A stretch of 64,000 bases of DNA. Source: Haladaptatus sp. DYF46 (lineage in GTDB: Archaea; Halobacteriota; Halobacteria; Halobacteriales; Haladaptataceae). Shown piece after piece: positions 18,027-27,674 of the stretch. Every line of letters starts with the position of its first letter. Position 1 is the first letter of the stretch. The stretch lies in contig NZ_JAJFAY010000005.1 of the NCBI RefSeq assembly GCF_021083305.1, positions 303,944 to 367,943 on the forward strand, read 5' to 3'. A model generated the notes under the pieces. The model had not been told where the DNA came from and searched no databases. It saw only the letters and a list, made by a program, of their open reading frames with translations. The translations under genes were made by a program, and so were the position numbers.

Positions 18027-19649
18027 TTACTCGTCGACCGGCAGCGTCCCGTACTCCGACTCGAACTCGCTGCGTAGCACCTTCTTGTCGAACTTCCCTG
18101 TCGTCGTCTTCGGAATCGACTCGATGAAGACGATCTGGTCGGGGAGCCACCACTTTGGGAACCGATCGAGGAGGTGCTCTCTAAGTTTGTTCTCGGTGAT
18201 TTCGCCGCGTTGGACGACGTAGGCGACCGGGCGCTCGTCCCACTTCTCGTGTTTCATGTTGATCACCGTCGCCTCCTCGACGTCGTCGTGAGCCATCAAC
18301 TCGTTCTCGAGTTCGAGCGAGGAGATCCACTCGCCACCACTCTTAATCACATCGTCGAGGCGGTCCACGACCTCGAGGTAGCCGTACTTGTCCACGACGC
18401 CGACGTCGCCGGTCTTGAACCAGCCGTCATCGGTGAACGATGTCTCCGTCTCCTCGGGACGGGCATAGTACTCGTCAATGAGCCACGGTGCCCGTGCCTG
18501 GATCTCGCCGGTCGACTCGCCGTCGTGGGGGACGGATTCACCGTCAGGTGTCCGCAGACGGATTCGCACGCCGGGCGCCGAAATCCCGGGTTTCATCTGC
18601 TGCTGGTAGCGTTCGCTCTCCGACAACTCCCGGACTTCGGTCGTCGTCATCGTGTTGACGAGGTGAGGTGCCGCCTCCGTCATGCCGTACCCCTGGTGGA
18701 TCGGCGCATCGATCTCCTTGTCGAACTTCTCCATGAGCCACTCCGGCGGTGAGGTGCCGCCGATGAGAACTCGATCGAGGCTTTCGAGTTCGACATCCTC
18801 GTTCTCGTCGTAGTACTGTGCCATGTCGAGCCAAACCGTCGTCACGGCGGCGGTGACGGTTACTTCCTCACGGTCGATGAGACGGGCGATTCCCTCGGCG
18901 TCGGTGTTTTCGCCAGGGAGGACGAGTTTTGAACCGGAGAGCGTCGCAGAGTAGGGTAGCCCCCAGCCGTTGACGTGGTACATCGGGACGACCGGCATCA
19001 CGGCGTCGTTCTCGCTGATCTCGAAGACGTCGACGTGGCCGTGGGTCAGCGAGTGCAGGTAGAGGTCGCGGTGACTGTACGCGGCGCCCTTTGGCAGTCC
19101 CGTCGTTCCCGAGGTGTAACAGATCCCCGCCTCGTCGTCCTCGTCGAGATCGGGCCAGTCGTACTCGGTATCTTGGCCCGCGAGGAGGTCTTCGTAGGCG
19201 ATCACGGGCTCAAGGTTCGTCTCGGGCACTTCGTCGTCCAAGATCACGTACTGCTCGACCGTCTCGAACTCGTCGGCGACGCCCTCGACGGTTTCGACCA
19301 ACTGAGGATCGACGAAGAGGACCTCATCTTCGGCCTCGGTGACGATCTCTACTACGTGCTCGTCCGGAAGCATGTGATTCGTCATGTGGATACTCCGGCC
19401 GCTACACGCAGGGCCGAAGTACAGTTCGTAGTGACGGTAGTGGTTGATCGCCATTACTGACACGCGCGAGCCCCGCTCGACGCCGAGATCGTCGAGTGCG
19501 TTCGCCAGCTGCCCGATTCGGTCGTACGCATCTTCGTACGTGTACCTGTGGGTCGTTCCATCGGGCAGTTCCGAAACGATTTCCTTGTGACCGAACAGAT
19601 CGGTGGCCCGCTCAAGCATGACCTGCAGCGTGAGTTCGTAGTCCTTCAT
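18027..19649 (-). CDS. AMP-forming fatty-acyl/aryl-CoA synthetase
   Basis: A 540-residue ANL enzyme with YTSGTTGLPKGAAYSHR near residue 175, QGYGMTEAAPHLV near 312 and the hinge YGYLEVVDRLDDVIKSGGEW near 415. It has an intact A10 lysine in KTTTGKFDKKVLR near the C-terminus. Its ATG overlaps the stop of the DUF35 gene (ATGA). It is the last gene of a four-gene operon with beta-oxidation enzymes, so it probably activates the acid imported by the ABC system at 23456-28378. This is the long type typical of medium- to long-chain or phenylalkanoate ligases. Confidence 0.9.
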   Translation of the reverse strand: MKDYELTLQVMLERATDLFGHKEIVSELPDGTTHRYTYEDAYDRIGQLANALDDLGVERGSRVSVMAINHYRHYELYFGPACSGRSIHMTNHMLPDEHVVEIVTEAEDEVLFVDPQLVETVEGVADEFETVEQYVILDDEVPETNLEPVIAYEDLLAGQDTEYDWPDLDEDDEAGICYTSGTTGLPKGAAYSHRDLYLHSLTHGHVDVFEISENDAVMPVVPMYHVNGWGLPYSATLSGSKLVLPGENTDAEGIARLIDREEVTVTAAVTTVWLDMAQYYDENEDVELESLDRVLIGGTSPPEWLMEKFDKEIDAPIHQGYGMTEAAPHLVNTMTTTEVRELSESERYQQQMKPGISAPGVRIRLRTPDGESVPHDGESTGEIQARAPWLIDEYYARPEETETSFTDDGWFKTGDVGVVDKYGYLEVVDRLDDVIKSGGEWISSLELENELMAHDDVEEATVINMKHEKWDERPVAYVVQRGEITENKLREHLLDRFPKWWLPDQIVFIESIPKTTTGKFDKKVLRSEFESEYGTLPVDE

Positions 19650-20161
19650 CACGAATCACCGTCCGCGGGTTCGAAACGGTAGAAGACGCGTTCCTCATCC
19701 GTCGGACCGTCGATCTCGACGATCTTCAGCGCGACCGAGTCACCGATCTCGAGGTCGCTATATGAGGCGTCGTCGACACGTCCCGAGAGTTTGACGGGGC
19801 CGAGGTCGATGACGGCCACCACGTAGGGAACGTCGTGTTCGCGTAGCCCAAGCGGGAGACCGCCCCGGACCTCGGAGAAGGCGAACAGTTCGCCCTCGTG
19901 GGGGAGGTCGACGTACTCGAGGTCGTCGCTCGTACACTCGGGACAGACGATTCGGGGTGGGAAGTGGATCTCGTCGCAGTCGCGACACTGCGTTGTTGTC
20001 AACTGCCCGTTATTTAGGTTGTCGTAGAATTCGTGAATCTTCGTCCGTTCTTCGGTCTGGAGCTCGTAGAAGTCGAGCAGCCGCGGGAACTCTATCCGCT
20101 CGGGAACCGAAACGCGCTCTCGTTCTTCGTCGTTGGTATCGCTGGTGTCTGTATCAGTCAT
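19649..20161 (-). CDS. DUF35 / OB-fold acyl-CoA-associated zinc-ribbon protein
   Basis: A 170-residue protein with a rubredoxin-like zinc ribbon, TTTQCRDCDEIHFPPR followed by CPECTSDDLEYVDLP near residue 58. An OB-fold follows (SEVRGGLPLGLREHDVPYVV). The gene overlaps the thiolase upstream by 4 nt and the ligase downstream by 1 nt. DUF35 proteins are regular partners of SCP2-type thiolases in archaea, where they act as a scaffold or channel acyl-CoA between enzymes. That role fits here. Confidence 0.9.
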   Translation of the reverse strand: MTDTDTSDTNDEERERVSVPERIEFPRLLDFYELQTEERTKIHEFYDNLNNGQLTTTQCRDCDEIHFPPRIVCPECTSDDLEYVDLPHEGELFAFSEVRGGLPLGLREHDVPYVVAVIDLGPVKLSGRVDDASYSDLEIGDSVALKIVEIDGPTDEERVFYRFEPADGDS

Positions 20162-21363
20162 CGTGGATCACTGTCTAGGACCATCACGCTGTGAACCGAG
20201 CCGCTGCCGCTCAGGTTGTGAATGAGTCCGGTCGTCGGGTCGTCTACCTGTCGATCACGTTCGACCTCGCCCTGGAACTGCCGGGTGACTTCGAGGGCTT
20301 GCGAGACGCCGGTCGCGCCCAATGGGTGGCCACAGCCGAGCAAGCCGCCGCGGGGATTGACCGCGACGTCGCCGTCGATGTAACTGCGACCGTCCTCGAT
20401 GAACTGACCACCTTCGCCGCGCTCGGCGAAGCCGAGTTCCTCGTACTCGATGATCTCACTGATCGAAAAGCAGTCGTGGATTTCGGCGACGTCTATGTCC
20501 TCGAGCGGATCTTCGATTCCAGCCTGCGCATAGGCGTTCTGTGATGCCTTACGGGCTTGGGGCCAGCCGCTGAACGACGGCAGGTTGTTGATCGAGTTGC
20601 CCGCCATCGACGACTGGCCGCTCCCGGTGATCCAGGCCGCGGTATCGGTGACTTCCCGGGCTTTCTCCTCGCTCATCAGGATCACGCCCGTCGCGCCGTC
20701 GGTGATACCGCTGCAGTCGAAGAGGTGTAGCGGCGGCGCGATCTCGGCCGACTCGGTGATCTCCTCGGGGTCGATCTCGGAACGGAACTGTGCGAAGTCG
20801 GTCTTGGCGGCGTAGCTCTTGTTCTTCGCAGCGACCAGAGACAGCTGATCGCGAGTCGTCCCGTGTTCGTGCATGTGTCGCTGGGCATACCACGCGAAGA
20901 ATGGGGGTGCGGAGAGCCCGTTGACGCCGTCGAACTCCCGATCGAGGACGTTGGCCATCGACGACTGCATCTCCGGCACGTAGTCGCGGCCGAGGTTCAT
21001 CTTCTCGACCCCGAGCACGAGCGCGGTATCAAGCTGCCCGGCCGCGATTGCGAGCCATGCGTAGCGCAACGCGGCTTGGCCGCTGGCACATGCCAGTTCG
21101 GTCCGTGCGGTCATCTCGGTAACTTCGATTCCGAGTAGTTCGGCTACCATCGGTGCGACGTGCGACTGATAGGAGAACCGCTCGGGTTGGACGGTTCCGA
21201 CGAACAGTCCCTCGATATCCTCGGGACCAACGCCGGGAACGCCGTCGAACGTCGCCTTTCCACCCTCTTGGGTGAGATCCTTCCACGTCGCGTCGCGATC
21301 GCCCCACTCCGTGGTGCCGCCGCCGACGATTGCGACGTTGCGTGTCGTCACGGGCACGATCAC
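20158..21363 (-). CDS. SCP2-type thiolase (acetyl-CoA acyltransferase)
   Basis: A 401-residue thiolase. The nucleophilic cysteine is expected in ELACASGQAALRY near residue 88. The catalytic HDCFSISE histidine lies near 295, and the C-terminal GGLLGCGHPLGATG motif near 346. The start is GTG 21363, overlapping the TGA of the upstream fusion gene; in-frame GTG codons at 21357 and 21351 are alternatives. Archaeal SCP2-type thiolases work with the DUF35 partner encoded next. It would cleave 3-oxoacyl-CoA to acetyl-CoA and a shortened acyl- or aryl-CoA. Confidence 0.92.
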   Translation of the reverse strand: MIVPVTTRNVAIVGGGTTEWGDRDATWKDLTQEGGKATFDGVPGVGPEDIEGLFVGTVQPERFSYQSHVAPMVAELLGIEVTEMTARTELACASGQAALRYAWLAIAAGQLDTALVLGVEKMNLGRDYVPEMQSSMANVLDREFDGVNGLSAPPFFAWYAQRHMHEHGTTRDQLSLVAAKNKSYAAKTDFAQFRSEIDPEEITESAEIAPPLHLFDCSGITDGATGVILMSEEKAREVTDTAAWITGSGQSSMAGNSINNLPSFSGWPQARKASQNAYAQAGIEDPLEDIDVAEIHDCFSISEIIEYEELGFAERGEGGQFIEDGRSYIDGDVAVNPRGGLLGCGHPLGATGVSQALEVTRQFQGEVERDRQVDDPTTGLIHNLSGSGSVHSVMVLDSDPR

Positions 21364-23309
21364 TCACCCTCGAACTGCGGCTCGCGGTTCTGTCTGAACG
21401 CCTTCACGCCTTCGAGCATGTCGTCGGTCGTCGCCAGCACGGCGAACGACTGTTTCTCCATCGCGAGGGCGGCCTCGAGGCTGGCCTCTTGGCCGTCCTG
21501 AATGACCCGCTTGGCGGCCTTGAGTGCGACCGGCGGTCCCGAGACCAGATCGCCGACGATCTCGTCGACGAGATTCTCGAACGCTTCGTCGGGGACGGCA
21601 TGGTTGACGACGCCCCACTCCTCGGCCCGTTCGGCGTCGAACTGCATCCCTCTGTACACCATCTCTTTCGTCTTGGCCTCTCCGATGAGGCGGACGAGAC
21701 GCTGCGTGGCGCCACCGCCGGGAATCACGCCGAGAGTCGTCTCCGGCGTTCCGATCGTCGAGTCTTCGGTCGCGACGCGGATATCACACGCGAGAGCGAG
21801 TTCGAGTCCGGCTCCCAGGCAGAATCCGTCTATCTTCGCGACCGTCGGTCGAGGGAACTCGTAGACGGTCTGGAACATCTCGTCGACGTCCATGATCTCG
21901 GCGGGTTCGCCGGCTGTGAAGCCGGTGATGTCGGCTCCCGAACTGAACGCGCGTTCCCCGGCACCGGTGAAAATGACGCACGAGACCTCGTCAACTGTGA
22001 CGTCGGTCAGAAGGCGATCGATTTCCATGAACATGTCCTCGGACATCGAGTTCATCCGCTCCTGGCGGTCCAGGGTGATACCGAGGACGCCGTCGTCGTC
22101 GAGTTCCCACTCGAGATAGTGGTACGGTGGATCGACGCGGTAGTCGAAGAAGCCCTTTCCAGCGTCTTCACCGGTAAAGCCCTCCTCGACGAGTTCGACG
22201 AGGTAGTCGGCGGGCTCGTAGCGCTTTTCGCCGTATTCCTCGTGCAACGACTCGAGTTTTTCGAGGACGCTGTCGAGACCGATACGGTCGCCTCGTCTGC
22301 ACATCCCCTCGGGGAAACTGCCACCCAGTCGGAGGCCGATGTCGATCTCCTCGGGCGTCGCGACGTCGTTGCCGACGAGCCAGGCGGCCTTGTTGATCAT
22401 CACCGCCTCCGTGCGGAGCGCGTCGTAGTCCCCGGCGTCCTCTGGCTCGTAATCGACGCCGTTACCGTCTTCGTAGTCGTAAAATCCCTTCTCGCTTTTC
22501 TTACCGAGGTTCCCGTTTTCGACTTTTTCCTCGATGACTGGTGGGACGGGCTGGTCGGATTCATCGCGGAAGTGGTAGGCGATATCGATGCCGCCGAAGT
22601 CGTTGAGTTCGAACGGACCCATCGGGTAGCCACGTTCATAGACCATCGTCGCGTCGGCTTCGCGAACCGTCGTCTCGCCGTTCGAAAGCATCCACGCCGC
22701 CTCCTCCATGAAGGGGACGAGGACGGTGTTGACCACGAAGCCATGGATGTCCTTGCGGACGTAGATCGGCGTCTTGCCGACCGACTCGACCCACTCGTAG
22801 GCGAGTTCGGCCGTCTCGTCGGTCGTCGCTTCGCCGTACGTGACCTCGACGAGATCCATCTTCACCGGCGGGTTGAAGAAGTGTAGCCCGACGACCTGCT
22901 CCGACCGATCAGTCGCCGAGGCGATGTCCGAGATCGAGAGGCTCGATGTGTTTGACGCGAGAATTGCGTGGTCGGGTGCATGCTCGTCGACCGTCGAGAA
23001 CGTTTCTTCTTTGATCTCTAGTCGTTCGGGAACTGCCTCGATGACGAGGTCGGCGTCGGAAACGGACTCTTCGAGATCAACCGACGTCGACACCCGGTCG
23101 AGGATCGTCTCGGCGTCTTCGTCGAGTCGTCCCTTCTCTTCGAGTTTCCCGAGCGACCACTCGATTTTCCCGTATCCGTCTTGGACTAGCTCCTCCTCGA
23201 TGTCGCGCAACACTACTTCGTACCCGGCCATGGCCGATACTTCTGCGATTCCGTGCCCCATGCTTCCGGCACCGAGGACGGTGACGCGGTCTATGGTCTC
23301 CGATAACAT
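21360..23309 (-). CDS. 3-hydroxyacyl-CoA dehydrogenase / enoyl-CoA hydratase fusion
   Basis: A 649-residue bifunctional beta-oxidation enzyme. Residues about 1-390 are the NAD-dependent dehydrogenase (TVLGAGSMGHGIAEVSAMAG at the N-terminus, then the C-terminal domain in two halves). Residues about 395-649 are the crotonase domain (GAGERAFSSGADITGF near 460 and GTPETTLGVIPGGGATQRL near 535). The dehydrogenase-first order is common in archaea and opposite to bacterial FadB. It heads the operon through the CoA ligase and diverges from the ABC importer. Both reactions of one beta-oxidation turn are covered. Confidence 0.93.
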   Translation of the reverse strand: MLSETIDRVTVLGAGSMGHGIAEVSAMAGYEVVLRDIEEELVQDGYGKIEWSLGKLEEKGRLDEDAETILDRVSTSVDLEESVSDADLVIEAVPERLEIKEETFSTVDEHAPDHAILASNTSSLSISDIASATDRSEQVVGLHFFNPPVKMDLVEVTYGEATTDETAELAYEWVESVGKTPIYVRKDIHGFVVNTVLVPFMEEAAWMLSNGETTVREADATMVYERGYPMGPFELNDFGGIDIAYHFRDESDQPVPPVIEEKVENGNLGKKSEKGFYDYEDGNGVDYEPEDAGDYDALRTEAVMINKAAWLVGNDVATPEEIDIGLRLGGSFPEGMCRRGDRIGLDSVLEKLESLHEEYGEKRYEPADYLVELVEEGFTGEDAGKGFFDYRVDPPYHYLEWELDDDGVLGITLDRQERMNSMSEDMFMEIDRLLTDVTVDEVSCVIFTGAGERAFSSGADITGFTAGEPAEIMDVDEMFQTVYEFPRPTVAKIDGFCLGAGLELALACDIRVATEDSTIGTPETTLGVIPGGGATQRLVRLIGEAKTKEMVYRGMQFDAERAEEWGVVNHAVPDEAFENLVDEIVGDLVSGPPVALKAAKRVIQDGQEASLEAALAMEKQSFAVLATTDDMLEGVKAFRQNREPQFEGE

Positions 23310-23312
23310 CAT

Positions 23313-23455
23313 TCAAGAGATTGTTCACGGTACTTTTGAATATTGTGGTTAGAGCGGTTCGTTACCGCGAAGATTACTCCCCTTGCAGGGGATGTCAGAC
23401 ACCCTATAACAGATCCGTAAGATATATATCCCATCTTATCCCGATATCTGGTAGG
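23313..23455. promoter_or_regulatory. Divergent promoter region between beta-oxidation operon and ABC importer
   Basis: A 143-bp region. A TATATA box at 23423-23428 lies about 28-33 nt upstream of ATG 23456, consistent with a leaderless substrate-binding-protein mRNA. The opposite promoter must lie closer to 23340. Sharing one short region suggests joint control of uptake and catabolism. Confidence 0.5.
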
Positions 23456-24715
23456 ATGCCACATACTAGCAGGCGGCACGTCCTCAAGCGTGTCGGAGCA
23501 GCAGGTTCGATAGGTATCGCTGGACTCGCGGGCTGTTCCGGGAACTCCCCGAATAGCGGTTCCAACGGTGGGGGATCCGACGGCCCATCGTCGTTCACCG
23601 TCGGCGTTATGGGGCCGCTCAGTGGCCCATTCGCTGGGTGGGGTCAGGCCGAAATCGCGGGTGCCAAACTGGCGAAATCAGATCTCGAATCCGAATTTGA
23701 CGTCAGCATTAACCTGGTGAAAGGAGACACCGAAACGGATCCAAGTGCCGGACTGAAGCGGATAAAGAGCCTCGTGACGAGGGACAACGCCGACTTCGTG
23801 CAAGGCGGCGTCTCCTCCGCGGTTTGTACGAAGATGGGCACATGGGCTTCCGACAACGACGTTTCGTACATCGCCTCGGGTGCTTCGGACACCCTTACGG
23901 GATCCGCGTGTAAGAAATACATGTACAGTGTGTATTCCTCCAACACGATGCAGGTTCAAGCCGCGGCACCGGAGATGGCCAAAGAAGCCGACGACTGGTA
24001 CGTCCTCTATTCGGATTACACGTGGGGACACACGGGTCAAGAGGTGTTGACGAACGCCCTAGAAGAGAACGGTGCCTCGGTCGTCGGAAATGACGCCGTT
24101 CCGTTCCCCGCCGACGATTTCACGCAGTATCTCAACAACGTCGCTAACTCCGATGCGTCTGGTGTCGCTCTCATCAATCCCGGCCTAGACGCGCGGGTGG
24201 CGATAAAACAATTGATGAACAAGGGAATGCACCAAGATTTGAAGATAATGGCCCACCAGTTCGAAGATCTCGTCCTTTGGGGTCTCAACAAGGATGCGGC
24301 GGCCGCGCTTGATATCTCGCCGATGGGATGGTACGCGGGCGTCGAAGGGGCCGACGAGTTCAACGAGCGCGTCTCGAAACAAAGCGAGACGGATCCCTTT
24401 GTCCGTCACTACATGGGATACACATCGCTTGATCAGCATGTGCGGGCCGCTATTCGCGCGGGCGCGAAAGACGCAGAATCGATTCGCAAAGAACTGGAGG
24501 GTCACGAGGTTTCCAGCTCGGCTGCCGATCTCCAGCCGGGGAAGTGTTACTGGCGCGCCTGTGACCATCAGCTCGTCCAGCCAGTACACACTGTCACCGG
24601 ACGGTCGGTCGAGAAGATGCAAGATGACCCGTACAAGCTTTGGTTCGATATCAATTCAACGACGCCGGGGGACAAGCTCGCACGAGATTGTGAGGCGACC
24701 GGGTGCTCATTCTAG
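23456..24715 (+). CDS. livK: ABC transporter substrate-binding lipoprotein (branched-chain amino acid type)
   Basis: A 419-residue precursor. A twin-arginine signal SRRHVLKRVG is followed by a lipobox LAGC at residues 24-27 and a Ser/Gly/Asn-rich linker. This is a Tat-exported, lipid-anchored haloarchaeal binding protein. The mature part has the type I periplasmic fold (VGVMGPLSGPFAGWGQAEIA near residue 43). The family binds branched-chain amino acids, amides or aromatic acids. The divergent beta-oxidation operon suggests an aryl or branched carboxylic acid, but the ligand is not determined by sequence. Confidence 0.9.
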   Translation: MPHTSRRHVLKRVGAAGSIGIAGLAGCSGNSPNSGSNGGGSDGPSSFTVGVMGPLSGPFAGWGQAEIAGAKLAKSDLESEFDVSINLVKGDTETDPSAGLKRIKSLVTRDNADFVQGGVSSAVCTKMGTWASDNDVSYIASGASDTLTGSACKKYMYSVYSSNTMQVQAAAPEMAKEADDWYVLYSDYTWGHTGQEVLTNALEENGASVVGNDAVPFPADDFTQYLNNVANSDASGVALINPGLDARVAIKQLMNKGMHQDLKIMAHQFEDLVLWGLNKDAAAALDISPMGWYAGVEGADEFNERVSKQSETDPFVRHYMGYTSLDQHVRAAIRAGAKDAESIRKELEGHEVSSSAADLQPGKCYWRACDHQLVQPVHTVTGRSVEKMQDDPYKLWFDINSTTPGDKLARDCEATGCSF

Positions 24716-24733
24716 TCTTGAATTTGATCCAAC

Positions 24734-25762
24734 ATGAATCGTAGATTGCTCAATGGCCGGCGTCTGTCCGGGACCGAGGTCTCCCCTTTCGGAGTACTCG
24801 CCAGCGTCGTCGTCGGAGGACTTCTCGTACTATCATTCGTCGACGATCCCGGCCTGTTCGTCGACCAAGCCATCGGCGGTCTCGTTTACGGGATGATTCT
24901 CGTACTCATCGCGCTGGGACTGTCGATTATCCTCGGTCTCCTCGGAATTGTCAACTTCGCACACGGTGCACTAGTGATGCTCGGGGCGTACGTCACCTTC
25001 GAAATCATGACTCAAATGGGGTTATCCTTTTGGGTTGCCCTCGTCATCGCCCCCGTCATCATCGGACTCGTCGGTATCATCATCGAACGGGGTGTGTTGC
25101 AGTTCGTTTACGATGAAGATCCTCTCGTCGGCCTCTTGGCCACGTTTGGTCTCTCGCTGATGTTCTCCGAGTTGGTTCGTGCCTTCTGGGGCGGCGGGCC
25201 GAAAGGTGTCCCACTGCCACAGGTGTTGAGCGCGAGTGCCGACCTCGGAGTAACGACTGTCGCACGCTTCCGGCTCTTCACCGTTGTCGTCGGTGCACTC
25301 ACCGTCATCGCCGTGTACCTCTTCATCGAACGAACGTCCTTCGGACTCTCGATTCGGGCAGGAGTGTTAGACCGAGAAATGGCGGAGTTCCTCGGTATCA
25401 ATATGCCGGTTCGATTCATAGCGATGTTCTTCCTCGGTTCGTTTATTGCCGGTCTCGGAGGTGTTCTTCGAGGAGCGGAGGTCGGCATGGATCTTGGAAT
25501 GGGTGAACACTTCATTATCCTCGCGTTCGTCGTCGTCGCCGTCGGTGGCATAGGAAGTCTATTCGGGAGCGTTTTCGCCGGACTCCTCATCGGAGAGGCT
25601 CAGTATCTGACTCCGGTCGTCCTTCAAACCTTGGCGACTGTGACCGGAATCCAATGGCTAGCCGTTCCCGGTATCGACGGCCTCGTCCCATATCTCGTGA
25701 TGATCGTCGTCCTGCTCGTGCGTCCGCGCGGACTTTTCGGTCAGGAGGGGTTCCTCGAATGA
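24734..25762 (+). CDS. livH: ABC transporter permease, LivH type
   Basis: A 342-residue permease with about eight or nine hydrophobic segments. The LivH signatures are LSIILGLLGIVNFAHGALVM near residue 58 and the cytoplasmic loop RAGVLDREMAEFLGINM near 207. It starts 18 nt after the binding-protein gene, and its stop overlaps the next permease start (ATGA). It forms half of the membrane channel. Confidence 0.92.
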   Translation: MNRRLLNGRRLSGTEVSPFGVLASVVVGGLLVLSFVDDPGLFVDQAIGGLVYGMILVLIALGLSIILGLLGIVNFAHGALVMLGAYVTFEIMTQMGLSFWVALVIAPVIIGLVGIIIERGVLQFVYDEDPLVGLLATFGLSLMFSELVRAFWGGGPKGVPLPQVLSASADLGVTTVARFRLFTVVVGALTVIAVYLFIERTSFGLSIRAGVLDREMAEFLGINMPVRFIAMFFLGSFIAGLGGVLRGAEVGMDLGMGEHFIILAFVVVAVGGIGSLFGSVFAGLLIGEAQYLTPVVLQTLATVTGIQWLAVPGIDGLVPYLVMIVVLLVRPRGLFGQEGFLE

Positions 25763-26874
25763 CCGACGAACCACGAACGAACGAGACGATCAATCGAACA
25801 GAAGAGGGAGTAGACATATCTTCCATCCGGCGGCTTTCGGTTCCCATCGGACTCTTTCTCATCGTGGTCCTTTTGCGTCCGTTGGTGAGCCATCCGTTGT
25901 TACTGGGTTACGGGCAGATCGCCACCACGATGCTCATTTGGATGCTGTTCGTCGCCTCGTTCAATCTCCTGTTAGGGTACTCGGGGATGCTCTCGTTCGG
26001 TCACGCTATCTTTCTTGGTGCCGGTGCCTACGGTGTGGCCATTGGAATCGCCAAGTTCAGCGCTCCGTATGCCATCGTTGCGCCGACTGCCATCGCCGTC
26101 GCTGGCGTCATTGCCTACCTCATTGCACGACTCATCGTCCACAAGGGCGAGATTTACTTCGCCATGCTAACGCTCGCGTTTGTGGAAGCCGTTCAATTCG
26201 TTGCCAACTACAATCCGATGGGTCTCACGGGTGGTGCACAGGGGCTATCGGGGGATACGCTCCCTGCTTTCATCCAGACCTATCGAGGCCAGATGCTCGT
26301 GAACCTCGGAGGGTTTTCCGTCGACTGGTACTACGTAGTTGGACTCGTCTTCTTCGTCAGTATGCTCGCACTCTGGCAAGTCGTTCGATCGCCTTTCGGC
26401 CGATCATTGATCGCGATTCGCGAAAACGAGGAACTCGCGCGAGCGATGGGAATGAATACACGGTGGTATAAGGCGTGGGCGTTCACACTCAGTGGGATGT
26501 TCGCCGGTCTTGCGGGCGCACTCATCGAGATCAACGACCAAGGTGCGACGCTGTCGTTACTCTCCGTTCAGACTAGTGGCGACGCCATACTGATGACCGT
26601 CCTCGGAGGTGCAAACTACTTTTTTGGACCTCTCGCAGGCGTGTTCATGTGGCTATTTGCCGAGGACTATCTTACCAACTTCGAGACGCTTTACTTACAG
26701 CTAGCGGAATTCCCAATCGTAGGCGTTGAGCTTTCAGGCGTGCTGGCTTACTGGCAATTCTTACTTGGGTTACTGTTCGTCATCGCGGTTCTCGTCTCCC
26801 CCCGTGAGGGATTATGGGGGCTGACAAAGAGCGGTATCGAATCAGCGTACAACTGGCTCAGGAGCTACCAATGA
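25759..26874 (+). CDS. livM: ABC transporter permease, LivM type
   Basis: A 371-residue permease. About 33 soluble N-terminal residues precede the membrane segments. Signatures are FNLLLGYSGMLSFGHAIFLG near residue 73 and the loop GRSLIAIRENEELARAMGMN near 213. ATG 25759 overlaps the livH stop by 4 nt; longer upstream frames run inside livH and are rejected. It pairs with LivH in the channel. Confidence 0.92.
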   Translation: MTDEPRTNETINRTEEGVDISSIRRLSVPIGLFLIVVLLRPLVSHPLLLGYGQIATTMLIWMLFVASFNLLLGYSGMLSFGHAIFLGAGAYGVAIGIAKFSAPYAIVAPTAIAVAGVIAYLIARLIVHKGEIYFAMLTLAFVEAVQFVANYNPMGLTGGAQGLSGDTLPAFIQTYRGQMLVNLGGFSVDWYYVVGLVFFVSMLALWQVVRSPFGRSLIAIRENEELARAMGMNTRWYKAWAFTLSGMFAGLAGALIEINDQGATLSLLSVQTSGDAILMTVLGGANYFFGPLAGVFMWLFAEDYLTNFETLYLQLAEFPIVGVELSGVLAYWQFLLGLLFVIAVLVSPREGLWGLTKSGIESAYNWLRSYQ

Positions 26875-27674
26875 CAAACACCCCCATCGACACCACGGCT
26901 GAACGCAACCCGCGCGACGCAGTTCTCGGAACGGTCAACCTCACGCGACGGTTTAACGGTGTGACTGCCGTCGACGAGGTCAATCTCGCCGTTGAGTCCG
27001 GGGAACTGCATGCTATTATCGGACCGAACGGGGCCGGGAAAACGACGTTGTTCAATCTGATCACCCACGCCCTTGCCCCGAGCGAAGGCTCGGTTTGGCT
27101 CGAAGGACGGGATATCACCGATCTCCCACAGGAGCGACGCCCACACTTAGGACTCGCGCGATCGTTCCAATCGAATCAGCTGTTCAACGACCTTTCGGTT
27201 CTCGAGAACATCCGCATCGTCGCACAAACGACTCGAACCGGTACATTCCGTCTCGATCTGTTCCGAGATGGCGAACGGATCTGCGAGGATAGTGCCTACA
27301 CAACCCTCGAACGCGTCAATCTCCACAATATTCACGAGGAAAAGGCAAGAAACCTATCGCACGGAGATCAGCGACGGCTCGGGATCGCCATGGCACTCGC
27401 AACCGAGCCAAACGTTCTCCTGCTCGACGAGCCGACCAGCGGGATGGGACCGAACGAAACGCAAGCGACGGCGGATCTCATCGCCTCGCTCAAATCGGAG
27501 CTTGACCTCACGATACTGCTCATCGAACACGATATGAGCATCGTTCTCTCGATGAGCGATCGAATCTCGGTTCTTAACCAGGGAGCCATCATCGCCACCG
27601 GCTCTCCCGACGAGATACGAGGGAACGAGGACGTTCAGAATGCGTACTTAGGCGGTATGAAGGAGGAACTATGA
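26871..27674 (+). CDS. livG: ABC transporter ATPase, LivG type
   Basis: A 267-residue ATPase with Walker A GPNGAGKTTLFNLI near residue 51. An ABC signature variant NLSHGDQRRLGIAMAL lies near 162, Walker B VLLLDEPTSGMGPNE near 182, and the switch histidine is in LIEHDMSIV near 220. The signature reads LSHGDQ where LSGGQ-like is typical, a variation common in LivG proteins. Overlaps with livM and livF by 4 nt indicate translational coupling. Confidence 0.93.
   Translation: MTNTPIDTTAERNPRDAVLGTVNLTRRFNGVTAVDEVNLAVESGELHAIIGPNGAGKTTLFNLITHALAPSEGSVWLEGRDITDLPQERRPHLGLARSFQSNQLFNDLSVLENIRIVAQTTRTGTFRLDLFRDGERICEDSAYTTLERVNLHNIHEEKARNLSHGDQRRLGIAMALATEPNVLLLDEPTSGMGPNETQATADLIASLKSELDLTILLIEHDMSIVLSMSDRISVLNQGAIIATGSPDEIRGNEDVQNAYLGGMKEEL

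Noticed and set aside
18174..18752. 192-codon plus-strand open frame
   Set aside because: Antisense to the CoA ligase, which has a complete set of ANL motifs.
21330..22886. 518-codon open frame on the plus strand
   Set aside because: It is the mirror of the dehydrogenase/hydratase fusion on the minus strand; long antisense frames are expected in GC-rich halophile genes and it shows no domain.
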